Source of the DNA: Mesorhizobium sp. M1C.F.Ca.ET.210.01.1.1
GTDB taxonomy: Bacteria; Pseudomonadota; Alphaproteobacteria; Rhizobiales; Rhizobiaceae
Assembly (NCBI RefSeq): GCF_004791585.1
Contig: NZ_SRUU01000008.1
Coordinates: forward strand, 1-64,000
DNA: 64,000 nucleotides
Reading direction: 5' to 3'
Shown here piece after piece: positions 8,317 to 16,951 of the stretch (position 1 is its first letter; each line of letters opens with the position of its first letter). A model generated the notes under the pieces. The model saw nothing but the letters and a program-made list of their open reading frames with translations. It had not been told where the DNA came from and searched no databases. Both the position numbers and the translations under genes were made by a program.

Positions 8317-9489
8317 TCAGGCGGAACGCAAGGCCGGCCCGGGATCGGGCTGGCCGGTTTTCTCCTGGACGACGACGCGATTCCTGCCGCCGCGCTTGGC
8401 GGCGTAGAGCGCGGCATCGGCTTCGGCCAGCACCTCGTCCAGGGTCCGGCCATCGGCGGCGCCAAATCCCATGCCGCCGCTGACGCTGCTGCGCAGCGGG
8501 CCGCGATGGGTCGCAACGATTTCCGTGCCGAAGGCGACGCCGATCCTGCTTGCCGTGTCATGCGCCTTTTCCGGCGTCATGCGCGACATGACGAGCGCGA
8601 ATTCCTCGCCGCCCAGCCGAAAGGCGTCGACCCCGGTCCGGCCGTATTTCCTGATCACCGCCGCGAAGCGGCAAAGCACCTGATCGCCGACAGGGTGGCC
8701 GAAGACATCGTTGGTCGTCTTGAAATGGTCGAGATCGAACATCGCGACCGCCATGAACGGACCGAAGCTGCGATCGCCGTAAAGCTCGTTGAGCGCTCTG
8801 CGGTTCATCAGGCCGGTCAACGGATCGGTCATCGTCTCGGCCTTGAGCTCGATCTGCGCCTGCAGATGGTGCAGCGAAAGCGTCAGCGCGCCGAGGCCGG
8901 TCATGCAGGCGACCGCGACGACGGAGTTCAGCCGCTCCGCCCAGTTGTCGGGTGCGCCGCCGAGAACCCATTGCCCCTGCGTCAGCAGCACCAGGCCGCA
9001 TAGCGCGAAGGACAAGCCGCAGGCTCCACTCAGGAACGAGACGACGAGCAGGATCCGGCGATCATGATCGCCCTTCATCCAGAACATCGTTCCGATCGCC
9101 ACGAGCAGCGCCGTCACAGCCGCGTAAGTGATCTGGAAGCCGATGCCGTCGAACCCAAGATAGGTGAAAGCGGCGCAGGCGGTCATGGCTGCCAGCGTCG
9201 GCACGATGGCGCGACGGTAGTGGCGGAAACCGAGATACTGCATGGCCGACAGGCAGATGACCAGAAAGCCGAGGCTGAGCAGCGCAAGCACGATCTGGCA
9301 GAGCCAGGGGTCGGCATCCTTGGTGTAGCGCCAGAACAGGACGACATGGGCAACGAGCACGAGAATGCCGCAGGCGATCATGGGCACGAAATGCGCCCGG
9401 GGCGCGGTGAACCAGATGGCAAACAGCGTGATGCTGAGGCACGTGCCCGATAGCGCCGCCGCGAGCAGGAGCGAACTGAAATCCAACAT
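8317..9489 (-). CDS. Membrane-anchored diguanylate cyclase (GGDEF domain)
   Basis: This 390-residue protein (from the ATG at 9489) has an N-terminal region of about six hydrophobic helices (residues 5-205) and a C-terminal GGDEF domain. The active-site loop reads GGEEF (about 293-297), a functional variant, and the substrate-binding DPLTGLMNRRAL and FDLDHFKTTND motifs are present. The product would be cyclic di-GMP. The inhibitory site upstream of GGEEF reads R-T-G-V rather than RxxD, so feedback inhibition may be weakened. An alternative start at 9531 adds 14 residues; the 9489 start has AAGAGG upstream and begins directly at the first helix. It is transcribed towards gcvP and lies beside the pilus cluster, but no direct link is shown. 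Confidence 0.88.
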   Translation of the reverse strand: MLDFSSLLLAAALSGTCLSITLFAIWFTAPRAHFVPMIACGILVLVAHVVLFWRYTKDADPWLCQIVLALLSLGFLVICLSAMQYLGFRHYRRAIVPTLAAMTACAAFTYLGFDGIGFQITYAAVTALLVAIGTMFWMKGDHDRRILLVVSFLSGACGLSFALCGLVLLTQGQWVLGGAPDNWAERLNSVVAVACMTGLGALTLSLHHLQAQIELKAETMTDPLTGLMNRRALNELYGDRSFGPFMAVAMFDLDHFKTTNDVFGHPVGDQVLCRFAAVIRKYGRTGVDAFRLGGEEFALVMSRMTPEKAHDTASRIGVAFGTEIVATHRGPLRSSVSGGMGFGAADGRTLDEVLAEADAALYAAKRGGRNRVVVQEKTGQPDPGPALRSA

Positions 9490-9770
9490 TGGTGAGCGGC
9501 AAGCCTCTTGGGATTGTCGGTTGCGCTGCATTCTAGGTTAACGGCGGCCCGCCGATACCATTTTCAGCTAACCTTTCGACCCAACCTTCGGACAAGGTTT
9601 ACAAAGCATCCACTACTTCACAGGACGACCGCGAAGACTGAGGACGTTCTGATTTATATTGAAACAGTTCTATTTCCACAATCGGAAGACGGCGCTCCGT
9701 CGTGCCTCGGCAAGCCGGACGACAAGCCCGTAATCGGCCAACGGGCGAACTTGCCTTGTTTCGGAGACGC
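9490..9770. other. Intergenic region without a recognised gene
   Basis: Apart from the possible upstream start of the GGDEF gene (9490-9531) this stretch has no convincing coding frame. It is less GC-rich around 9540-9680 and probably contains the promoter of the minus-strand cyclase gene. Confidence 0.4.
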
Positions 9771-9874
9771 GTTCTAATGCAGTTCGCCGTTTCGAGGAAG
9801 CGCCGAACTGCTCTAACTATTTGTTTCTACACAATTCCGTTCGGAAAACCGTTACGCACTTTTCCAGGAATTGC
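9771..9874 (+). repeat. Two adjacent palindromic repeat units, including a 44-bp dispersed element (copy 1)
   Basis: The first unit forms a hairpin with GCAGTTCG (9779-9786) pairing with CGAACTGC (9804-9811). The second unit, 9831-9874, has outer arms ACAATTCC and GGAATTGC and inner arms GGAAAA and TTTTCC. The same 44-bp unit recurs at 28768-28811 (reverse) and 41719-41761. It stops one base short of the stop codon of the TPR lipoprotein gene, so it forms the 3' end of that operon. Confidence 0.75.
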
Positions 9875-9875
9875 C

Positions 9876-10349
9876 CTAGCTCTTGTCGAGCAGCGCCAGG
9901 TTGGCATTGACCACGGTCTGGTCGGCCATGCCTGCCTTGGCTTCGAGCAGCAGGACCCGTGCCTTCTTCTTGTTGCCGCGCAGGAGCTGCGAATAGCCCA
10001 TGTTGTTGACGATCTGCGGCTTGCGCCCGGCGACCCTCAGCAACTGGGCATAGGCGCGGTCGGCGAAGTCGAAGCGACCGAGCTCGTCATAGGAGGCGGC
10101 GAGCCCCATCCAGGCTTCCGCGTCGTCGGCCTTGAGCTCCACCGCTTTACGGAAATGCTGTTCGGCAAGCCCGAAATTCGCCTCGCGGAACTGCGCCTTG
10201 CCCTCCGCCAGGTCGCTGGCGCTGACATCCTTGGCCTTCGGCTGGATCGCGGTGGTCTTGGTCGTGTCGACGCTTGTGTTCGTCGTGCAGCCGGTGATCA
10301 TCAAGACGGCCGCCAACGCTGCCGCCGCCGTGGGAAGTCCGTGACGCAT
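9876..10349 (-). CDS. TPR lipoprotein, TadD-like pilus assembly factor
   Basis: A 157-residue protein with a signal peptide ending in the lipobox ITGC (Cys21), so it should be a lipoprotein. Two or three tetratricopeptide-like helices follow (LAEQHFRKAVELKADDAEAW, then GLAASYDELGRFDFADRAYAQ, about residues 60-115), as in TadD, the outer-membrane lipoprotein that stabilises the Tad secretin. It is the last gene of the minus-strand cpa/tad cluster, separated from tadC by 266 bp that contain a dispersed repeat. It is shorter than many TadD proteins (usually over 200 residues), so the assignment leans on context. Confidence 0.75.
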   Translation of the reverse strand: MRHGLPTAAAALAAVLMITGCTTNTSVDTTKTTAIQPKAKDVSASDLAEGKAQFREANFGLAEQHFRKAVELKADDAEAWMGLAASYDELGRFDFADRAYAQLLRVAGRKPQIVNNMGYSQLLRGNKKKARVLLLEAKAGMADQTVVNANLALLDKS

Positions 10350-10520
10350 GCCCCTGCCCCATCGCCCGATTTGCCGGGTCGTTCTTCAGCAATGACCATA
10401 CAGGACAGCGATTAAGCTTCGGTGCCGAAATGCGCCTAAATTTCGGTTGCGCGCAAAGGATGCGTTAACCAGCACCACCCCTGAGATCTGCCCGGACTCA
10501 GGTCAGGCCGAGCCGAAAAT
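10350..10520. other. Intergenic spacer between tadC and the TPR gene
   Basis: No reading frame of note. A separate promoter for the TPR lipoprotein gene would lie here if it is not co-transcribed with tadC. Confidence 0.4.
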
Positions 10521-10613
10521 GGTGGATTTCGAGAACCGGAGCGGAGCGTACTTAAGGTAGGTGAGCACCGGAGGCGCAGAAAGCCGCCATTTGCAGGCCG
10601 GCCTCACCTGAAT
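10521..10613 (+). repeat. Dispersed 93-bp repeat, copy 1
   Basis: Begins GGTGGATTTCGAGAACCGG and ends GGCCGGCCTCACCTGAAT. About four bases in five match the copy at 36957-37050, with the last 30 bases identical. GGTGAG near 10560 can pair with CTCACC near 10603, and GCCG/CGGC form a nested stem, so the unit can fold. The element ends two bases before the tadC stop codon and is oriented opposite to the tad genes. Confidence 0.8.
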
Positions 10614-10615
10614 CC

Positions 10616-11578
10616 CTAGTGCGACGTCAGCTTCACGACGATCGGAATGATGGCTACCATCAGCACCACCGGCAGGATGCACACCGTCACTGGCACCGAC
10701 ATCTTGGCCGGCAAGGCATGCGCCTTCTCCTCGGCAAGCGACATACGCTTGTGGCGCATTTCATCGGAAAAGACGCGCAGCGCGCCCGACAGGCTGGTGC
10801 CGAGTTCCTTGGATTGCTGCAGCAGGGTCGCGAAGGAGCGGACCTCGTCGAGGCTGAGGCGGTCGGCGAGCGCCTTCAGCGCATCGTCGAGGCTGCGGCC
10901 GGCCCTGAGCTCGAGCGACACGAGCTGCAGGTTCAGGCTGAGCGACGGATAGGTCTTTGCCAGTTCCTTCGAGACGCGCTCGATGCCGGCCTCCATGCTC
11001 ATGCCGGCGTCGGAGCAGACGATCATCAGATCCATGAAGTCGGGAAAGCCGTTGCGGTATTCGCGCATCTTTTCCCGTACCTTCTGCGTCAGCACCAGGC
11101 CCGGCAGGAAATAGCCGGCCGCTCCTGACAGGATAATGAAGGTCCAGCGGCTGGTCATGGTCGACTCCGCGCTGGCCGCCCAATGGTTGACGAGGAACGC
11201 GCCAAGCGCTCCGCCGACCAGCGCGGCAAAGCGGATCAGGAAGAACATGCCGACGGCACGCGGTTCCATGTAGCCGGCCTGGATGAGCTTCATGCGCAAC
11301 CGCGCGACGTTCTCCGGATCGCTCTTGGCGTAGAATTCCTGCGCCCGCCTCACCGCCTTCTCGCGTACGGCGCTGGTGTTCTTCCTAGGCGCCGGCTCCG
11401 CCTGCTCGACCGGCTGCGCCACCTCGACCTTCAGCCGGCGTTTGACCTCATTGCGATCGCCCTTGGCGACGACCAACGGCCAGGCCATCGCGCCCCCGCC
11501 CAGTACTAGCAAAAGCACCGCCGCCGGCAACGGCGAGGTCGGCGCGAACGAGGCGAGGAAGCGGATGATGTCTTCCAT
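10616..11578 (-). CDS. tadC: Tad pilus inner-membrane platform protein TadC (T2SS F family)
   Basis: A 320-residue protein of the type II secretion F family. A hydrophobic helix lies near residues 17-35, further segments at about 105-125 and 140-160, and a last one at the C-terminus (VTVCILPVVLMVAIIPIVVK). The central cytosolic F domain includes FPDFMDLMIVCSDAGMSMEA and SLDDALKALADRLSLDEVRS. It would pair with TadB to form the inner-membrane platform for Flp pilus extrusion. It follows tadB with one base between them and is transcribed with it. Confidence 0.93.
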   Translation of the reverse strand: MEDIIRFLASFAPTSPLPAAVLLLVLGGGAMAWPLVVAKGDRNEVKRRLKVEVAQPVEQAEPAPRKNTSAVREKAVRRAQEFYAKSDPENVARLRMKLIQAGYMEPRAVGMFFLIRFAALVGGALGAFLVNHWAASAESTMTSRWTFIILSGAAGYFLPGLVLTQKVREKMREYRNGFPDFMDLMIVCSDAGMSMEAGIERVSKELAKTYPSLSLNLQLVSLELRAGRSLDDALKALADRLSLDEVRSFATLLQQSKELGTSLSGALRVFSDEMRHKRMSLAEEKAHALPAKMSVPVTVCILPVVLMVAIIPIVVKLTSH

Positions 11579-11579
11579 C

Positions 11580-12545
11580 TCAGAACCTGAAATTCGACAT
11601 CTTGAACATGATGGCGTTGCCGAGCAGCAGCCACAGGATGGAGCCGCCCAGCATGTACCAGGTCTTCGGTATCCCCCACACGTCCCGGTAGAACTGCGGC
11701 ATCAGCACCATGATGGCGGTGAACAGAAGCACCGGCACGGCGGTCAGGATATAGGCCGACATGCGGCCTTCGGTCGAAATGGCGCGCACCTTGCGTCGCA
11801 GCTTGCCGCGCTCGCGGATCGTCGACGACAGCCCGTCCAGGATCTCGCGCAGATTGCCGCCGGAGCTGCTCTGGATCGATACTGCGGTGACGAACAGCGG
11901 CAGGTCTTCGTGGCCCACCCGGTCGAACAGGTTGTTGAGCGCCGAAACCAGGTCCGAGCCATAGGTCACCTCGTCGGCGACGACGCCGAACTCGGTGCCG
12001 ATCGGATCGGCCATCTCACGCGCCACCATCGAGATCGCCACCGGTACCGGGTGGCCGGCCTTGAGGCCGCGCGTGATCAGCTCCAGCGCCTCCGGCAGCT
12101 GCATGCCGAAGCGCTTGTGCCGGCGCTTGCGCAGGAAACGCATCGCCATCACCGGCAACACCGGCAGCAGCACGACGAACAGCACCAGGCCGAACAGCAA
12201 AGGCAGGCCATACCAGATGGCGAGAAGCGCCAGCGTGAAAGCCACCCCCGACGTGATCGTGAGGAACCTTGGCAGCGGCGTGATCATGCCGGACTGCGTG
12301 CGCAGGGCGCGAAAGCGATCGAGGGAAAACAGGGACCTGCCGCCGTCGACGCCGCGCTCCTTGCGCAGTTGGATCAGCACCTGCTCCTGGCTGATCTTGT
12401 TCTCCGCCAGCTTCATGCGGCGGTTGATCGCCATGCGCTTGTCGCTGCGGCCGGCATAGAGCAGGTAGCAGCCTTCGGCGATCATGATGCCGGTGAGCGC
12501 CGCCGCCGCGTAGACGGCGTAGATCGGGCCGAACCCCTCGAGCAC
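11580..12545 (-). CDS. tadB: Tad pilus inner-membrane platform protein TadB (T2SS F family)
   Basis: A 321-residue F-family protein. Membrane helices are predicted near residues 7-28, 97-140 (two passes) and at the C-terminus (about 265-315). The cytosolic F domain carries FGMQLPEALELITRGLKAGH and ESSSGG-like sequence QSSSGGNLREILDGLSSTIR. With TadC it makes the platform driven by the CpaF ATPase. It starts three bases after the cpaF stop, so the genes are translated together. Confidence 0.93.
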   Translation of the reverse strand: MLEGFGPIYAVYAAAALTGIMIAEGCYLLYAGRSDKRMAINRRMKLAENKISQEQVLIQLRKERGVDGGRSLFSLDRFRALRTQSGMITPLPRFLTITSGVAFTLALLAIWYGLPLLFGLVLFVVLLPVLPVMAMRFLRKRRHKRFGMQLPEALELITRGLKAGHPVPVAISMVAREMADPIGTEFGVVADEVTYGSDLVSALNNLFDRVGHEDLPLFVTAVSIQSSSGGNLREILDGLSSTIRERGKLRRKVRAISTEGRMSAYILTAVPVLLFTAIMVLMPQFYRDVWGIPKTWYMLGGSILWLLLGNAIMFKMSNFRF

Positions 12546-12548
12546 CGG

Positions 12549-13970
12549 CTACTCCTGCGGCCGACCGGGTTCGAAATACTTGCCCGGAAATTCGATGCCC
12601 ATGTTGCGCAGGTCCTCGAGGAAGCGCGGACGGATGCCCGTGGCCTCGAAATGACCGATGATCCTGCCGTCGGCTTCCATGCCGGTGCGCACGAAGCGGA
12701 AGATCTCCTGCATCTGGATGACGTCGCCTTCCATGCCCGTCACCTCGGCGACGCTGGTCACCTTGCGCTTGCCGTCGGACAGGCGCGTCAATTGCACGAT
12801 GATGTCGAGGGCGCTGGCGATCTGGCTGCGGATCGACTGCACCGTCATCGGCATGCCGGTCATGCCGAGCATCTGCTCGAGGCGCGAGATAGCGTCGCGC
12901 GGCGTGTTGGCGTGGATGGTGGCCATCGAGCCTTCATGGCCGGTGTTCATCGCCTGCAGCATGTCGAAGGCCTCTTCGCCGCGGCACTCGCCGAGGATGA
13001 CGCGGTCCGGCCGCATGCGCAGCGCGTTCTTGACCAGGTCGCGCTGCTTAAGCTCGCCATGGCCCTCGATATTGGCCGGGCGCGTTTCCATGCGCGCGAC
13101 ATGCGGCTGCTGCAGTTGCAGTTCGGCGGCGTCCTCGATGGTGATCAGGCGCTCGTCTTCCGGGATGAAGGCCGACAGCGCGTTGAGCATCGTCGTCTTG
13201 CCGGTGCCGGTGCCGCCGGAGATGATGGTGGTCTTGCGGGCATGCACGGCTGCGGCCAGCACCTCGGCCATGTTCTGGGTGATGGCGCCGAACTCGACCA
13301 GCTTGTGCAGGCCGAGCTTGTTCTTGGAGAATTTGCGGATCGACACCAGCGGCCCGTCGACACCGACCGGACGGATGGCGGCATTGAAGCGCGAGCCGTC
13401 GAGCATACGGGCGTCGACCATCGGCTGCGATTCATCAACGCGACGGCCGACAGCGGCGACGATTTTGTTAATGATTCGAAGCAGATGCGCCTCATCCTTG
13501 AACGGGATGTGGACCTGCTGCAGCTTGCCGCGCTTTTCCACGAAACAGTTCTGATGGCCGTTGATCAGGATGTCGTTGATCTCCGGATCCTTGAGCAGCG
13601 GCTCCAGCGGGCCGAGGCCGACCATCTCGTCGACAATGTCGTCGACAAGCGCGTCGAGCTCGGCGGTGTTGATCGCCATCCGCTCATGGCGCGTCTTTTC
13701 CGAGACGAACTCATGCACCTGGCGGCGCATTTCGTCCTTGGGCAGCCGCTCCAGCGCGACTAGGTTGATCTCCTCGAGCAGCATGCGGTGGATGCGCACG
13801 CGCGCGTCGAGCACCTTGTTGGCGCTCTTTGCGGGTGCCGCCTCCGGCTTTGGCGCCACCGGCTTGCGGGTCGTCGGGATGACCACGGCATGGTGCGCGA
13901 CGGGCGATGGTTCGGGCGGCCGCAGCGGACGGACGTCGCGGTTCTGCAGTGTGGAGAAGCGGCTGCTCAT
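12549..13970 (-). CDS. cpaF: Tad pilus assembly ATPase CpaF/TadA
   Basis: A 473-residue cytosolic secretion ATPase that powers Flp pilus assembly. It has a Pro/Ala-rich N-terminus (about 1-60), an N-terminal domain, and a C-terminal RecA-like domain with Walker A GGTGTGKTT. The Asp/His boxes (ERLITIEDAAELQL) and ILGECRGEEAFDMLQAMNTG follow. The open frame runs upstream to 14384, but that part lies antisense to cpaE codons. The ATG at 13970, preceded by GAGGAGGAAAGC and overlapping the cpaE stop (ATGA), is the real start. Confidence 0.95.
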   Translation of the reverse strand: MSSRFSTLQNRDVRPLRPPEPSPVAHHAVVIPTTRKPVAPKPEAAPAKSANKVLDARVRIHRMLLEEINLVALERLPKDEMRRQVHEFVSEKTRHERMAINTAELDALVDDIVDEMVGLGPLEPLLKDPEINDILINGHQNCFVEKRGKLQQVHIPFKDEAHLLRIINKIVAAVGRRVDESQPMVDARMLDGSRFNAAIRPVGVDGPLVSIRKFSKNKLGLHKLVEFGAITQNMAEVLAAAVHARKTTIISGGTGTGKTTMLNALSAFIPEDERLITIEDAAELQLQQPHVARMETRPANIEGHGELKQRDLVKNALRMRPDRVILGECRGEEAFDMLQAMNTGHEGSMATIHANTPRDAISRLEQMLGMTGMPMTVQSIRSQIASALDIIVQLTRLSDGKRKVTSVAEVTGMEGDVIQMQEIFRFVRTGMEADGRIIGHFEATGIRPRFLEDLRNMGIEFPGKYFEPGRPQE

Positions 13971-15181
13971 CCTGCTTTCCTCCTCAAGAGGCCCTTGCCG
14001 AGGCCGAACAGCGACTTCGACTTGACCGTCGTCGGGACAGCCTCTTCCGGCAGGATGATCTTCTTCAGGTCGTTGACGACATTGGCGTTGGGATCGATGT
14101 CGTGCAGCGGCACGCCGCGGTCGACCGCCTCGCGCACCAGCCGATAGTTGTTGGAGATGCCGCCGACGAAATGCTCGCCGAGGATGTCCTGGACGTCGGC
14201 CTGCTTGATGCCGCTGTCGAACATCTTCTGCTCGAAGCGGTTGACGATGACGTTGGGCTTCACTTCCTTGCCGGCCGTCTCGTAGATGGCCTGGATGAGA
14301 CGCTGCGTGTGGCGCAGGCAAGGCACCGTCATCTCGGCCACGATATAGAGCTTGTTGGAGCCAAGCAGCACCGTTTCGGTCCATGGGAACCAGGTGCGCG
14401 GCATGTCGATGACGACATTGTCGAAATAGGCCGACACCAGGTCGAGCATGCGCACCACGACATCGGTCTTGAACGAACGCATTTCCGAAGGGCGCGTCGG
14501 TGCCGCAAGCACGCAGAGCCCGCTCGCATGCTTGGAAAGCATGACATCCAGGAGCTGCCGGTCGAGGCGTTCAGGCTGGTTTTCGATTTCGGTGATGTCG
14601 AAGCGCGGTTCCAGGTCGAGATATTCGGCGCAGGCGCCCTGCTGGAAATTCAGGTCGACCACGCAGGTCGAGGCGCCGCGCGTAACCGAATGATGCAACT
14701 GGAAGGCGGTCTGCAGCGCGAGCGTGGTTGTACCGACGCCGCCGGCGGCCGGCATGAAAGTGTAGATCTGCGACTCGGTGTTTTCCTCCCGCCCCGGCCC
14801 CTGCAGCGCGCGGATGACGGACCGCACCAGGTCGGCGGTGGTGATCGGCTTGACCAGGAAGTCGGCGACCTTGAGCTGCACCAGGATGCGCACCGCCGCC
14901 GCATTGAATTCCTGCGTGACGACGACCACCGGAACGCGGCCTTCCAGCCGGCGCATGATGCGCTGCAGCGACTCGATCTCCTCGAGCTTGGCCGCATCCA
15001 TGTCGACGATGACGGTGCCGAAATCGACTTCCAGGACCTCGCCGCGGAGCTCGTTGATGCTCTTCTCGACTGTCGATATCTCGATGACCTCGGAGGCCGC
15101 GAAGGCCGTCCGCGTGTCCTGCAAAAACGTCCTGTCGGTGGAAACGAGCAGGATCTTCCTGGTCTTGGTGCCGGATGCCAT
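13967..15181 (-). CDS. cpaE: Tad pilus localisation/assembly protein CpaE
   Basis: A 404-residue protein with an N-terminal receiver-like domain (about 1-125, KILLVSTDRTFLQDTRTAF) and a C-terminal ParA/MinD-like ATPase domain. The P-loop region is MPAAGGVGTTTLALQTAF, a deviant Walker motif in which the usual lysine is replaced (GGVGTTT). It also has VVDLNFQQGACAEYLDLEP and VIDMPRTWFPWTE. CpaE positions the Tad machine in Caulobacter. The ATG at 15181 gives the family N-terminus MASGTKTRKILLVS; the open frame before it overlaps the lipoprotein gene. It overlaps cpaF by four bases. Confidence 0.93.
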   Translation of the reverse strand: MASGTKTRKILLVSTDRTFLQDTRTAFAASEVIEISTVEKSINELRGEVLEVDFGTVIVDMDAAKLEEIESLQRIMRRLEGRVPVVVVTQEFNAAAVRILVQLKVADFLVKPITTADLVRSVIRALQGPGREENTESQIYTFMPAAGGVGTTTLALQTAFQLHHSVTRGASTCVVDLNFQQGACAEYLDLEPRFDITEIENQPERLDRQLLDVMLSKHASGLCVLAAPTRPSEMRSFKTDVVVRMLDLVSAYFDNVVIDMPRTWFPWTETVLLGSNKLYIVAEMTVPCLRHTQRLIQAIYETAGKEVKPNVIVNRFEQKMFDSGIKQADVQDILGEHFVGGISNNYRLVREAVDRGVPLHDIDPNANVVNDLKKIILPEEAVPTTVKSKSLFGLGKGLLRRKAG

Positions 15182-15194
15182 GGTCGTCAGCCCA

Positions 15195-15470
15195 TCAGTC
15201 GGATGTTGTTGATGCTGATGTCGTTGATGCCGGCGCCGCATCGGCTTTCGCGCCGGCGGCGCTCGCCGTGGAACTCGTGCTCTGGGCCGGCACCAGAAGC
15301 CTGGTGTTCTGGACGCCATACTGCCAGGGGTCGACCATCTGCATGACAGTATTGGACGCCTGGGCGTTGCCGGCCGCCGGCGTCACGCCTTCGGTGCGCA
15401 CGTAGTCGTCGCTGGTGCATCCGGACACGACACCGGCAAGCAGCAGGGCGATGCAAGAAACCAGACGCAT
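15195..15470 (-). CDS. Small lipoprotein of the Tad locus, in the CpaD position
   Basis: A 91-residue protein with signal peptide and lipobox VSGC (Cys18). After it comes TSDDYVRTEGVTPAAGNAQA, then SNTVMQMVDPWQYGVQNTRL, then an Ala/Ser/Thr-rich tail. From memory, many alphaproteobacterial Tad loci carry a short protein with the pattern 'D.V....GNA...N...Q..DPWP......T', and this looks like a member. It lies between cpaC and cpaE, where a CpaD lipoprotein of more than 200 residues is common, but it is far too short to be CpaD itself. I expect an outer-membrane lipoprotein that assists the CpaC secretin. Confidence 0.75.
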   Translation of the reverse strand: MRLVSCIALLLAGVVSGCTSDDYVRTEGVTPAAGNAQASNTVMQMVDPWQYGVQNTRLLVPAQSTSSTASAAGAKADAAPASTTSASTTSD

Positions 15471-15474
15471 GAGC

Positions 15475-16923
15475 TCAGTCCTTCGGCAGATCGAGGAAGT
15501 GGCCGGACGTCGTGGCGGCCACCGGACGCGCCGCGCTGCCGTCGGCCAGCGCCAGCGGGCGCTTGGGCGCGGAGGCGCTCATTTCCTCGGTATTGTTCAG
15601 GAAATAGTCGGCATTGCTTGGCGGCCGTGTCCCGTCCGTCGGCTCGACCATCTTCTTCGACGGGTCGACCGGCTTGACCAGGTAAGGCGTGACGATGATC
15701 ACAAGGTCGGTCTCGCGGCGCTGGTAGGATTTCGAGGAGAAGAGCGGACCGAGCACCGGCAGCTTGCCGAGCCCCGGCAGGCGCGAGGTGGTGATGTCGT
15801 TCTGCGACTGCAGAAGGCCGGCGATCATGAAGCTCTGGCCGTTCTTCAGGTCGACCGAAGTCTTGGCGCGGCGCACAATGAAGGCCGGAATGGAGATGCC
15901 GCTGCTGACTTCGATTGAGGCGGAAGGATCGATCGAGGACACTTCCGGCGCGATGTCGAGGCTGACCAGCCCGTCCTTGAGCACGGTCGGGGTGAAATCC
16001 AGGCCGACGCCGTATTTCTTGTAGGTGACGCTGATCTTGCCGTTGTCCTCGGAAACCGGGATCGGGAACTCGCCGCCGGCGAGGAAGCTCGCCGTCTGGC
16101 CGGAGCGTGCGATCAGATTCGGTTCGGCCAGACGCCGGGCCAGGCCGCGTTCCTCCAGCGCCTTGATGGCAATGTCGATCGAAACCCCGTTGGACAGCAA
16201 CCGGCCAATGATCTCGCCGGTGCCGGCCGCCGGCACGGTGCCGGGATCGAGGATGACGTCGCGTCCGCCCATGCCGAAGGCGAAGTTGGCGCCGTATTTG
16301 GCGCCTAGATCCTGCCCCGCCTGTCGGTTGATCTCGACGAAGCGGACGTTGAGCTGAACCTGTTGCGAGGAGGAGATGTTGACCGAATTGATCACTTCCT
16401 CATTGCCGGAGAAACGCGACGCGATCTTGCTCGCCTTCTCGGCCGCGACCGCATCGTCGGCCTCACCCGACAGCACCACGCGGCCATTGGCCGAACCGAC
16501 CCTGATCTTGGCATCCGGCACGCTGGTGCGGATGGTATTGGCGAGCTGATCTGTGTCCAGCGTCACCTCGACGTCGATGGTGCCGACGAGCTGCTTGTTC
16601 TGATCGAACAGCGCAATGCCGGTCGTGCCGAGATTGTTGCCCAGCACATAGAAGGACTTGTCGGTCAGCGGGTTGACGTTGGCAATCTCCGGATCGCCGA
16701 TGACGATCTGGTAGAAGGCGGCGCTCGTCATGATCGTCTTCGGCTTGCCCTTGGCGACCTTGATCGAGGCGTTCCTGGTCGCCGAGACGTAAACGACGTC
16801 GTTATTTGCCTGGGCCGGCGCCCCAAAGGCAAGCATTCCGGCGGCTGCCAGGAAGGCGCCCGCCGCCATTGCACGCAGAAGGCGCAGCCCTCTCGTTGTC
16901 CGTTCTTTACTCAACACAGGCAT
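15475..16923 (-). CDS. cpaC: Tad pilus secretin CpaC (RcpA)
   Basis: A 482-residue outer-membrane secretin. It has a signal peptide (cleaved near FGAPAQA), an N-terminal pilus-assembly domain (about 45-115, ATRNASIKVAKGKPKTIMTS), and a BON-like domain (about 115-185). The C-terminal secretin domain has VQLNVRFVEINRQAGQDLG and RLPGLGKLPVLGPLFSSKSY, ending LVIIVTPYLVKPV. Length and order match CpaC/RcpA. It is followed after four bases by the small lipoprotein gene, and 28 bp separate it from cpaB. Confidence 0.95.
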   Translation of the reverse strand: MPVLSKERTTRGLRLLRAMAAGAFLAAAGMLAFGAPAQANNDVVYVSATRNASIKVAKGKPKTIMTSAAFYQIVIGDPEIANVNPLTDKSFYVLGNNLGTTGIALFDQNKQLVGTIDVEVTLDTDQLANTIRTSVPDAKIRVGSANGRVVLSGEADDAVAAEKASKIASRFSGNEEVINSVNISSSQQVQLNVRFVEINRQAGQDLGAKYGANFAFGMGGRDVILDPGTVPAAGTGEIIGRLLSNGVSIDIAIKALEERGLARRLAEPNLIARSGQTASFLAGGEFPIPVSEDNGKISVTYKKYGVGLDFTPTVLKDGLVSLDIAPEVSSIDPSASIEVSSGISIPAFIVRRAKTSVDLKNGQSFMIAGLLQSQNDITTSRLPGLGKLPVLGPLFSSKSYQRRETDLVIIVTPYLVKPVDPSKKMVEPTDGTRPPSNADYFLNNTEEMSASAPKRPLALADGSAARPVAATTSGHFLDLPKD

Positions 16924-16951
16924 TGTCCCGTCCCCGGCCGGTCCCCACCGG

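Noticed and set aside
11376..13763. 795-codon plus-strand open frame across tadC-tadB-cpaF
   Set aside because: It is the antisense shadow of three clear tad genes in GC-rich DNA, rich in His/Arg/Gln, without family motifs or a ribosome site.
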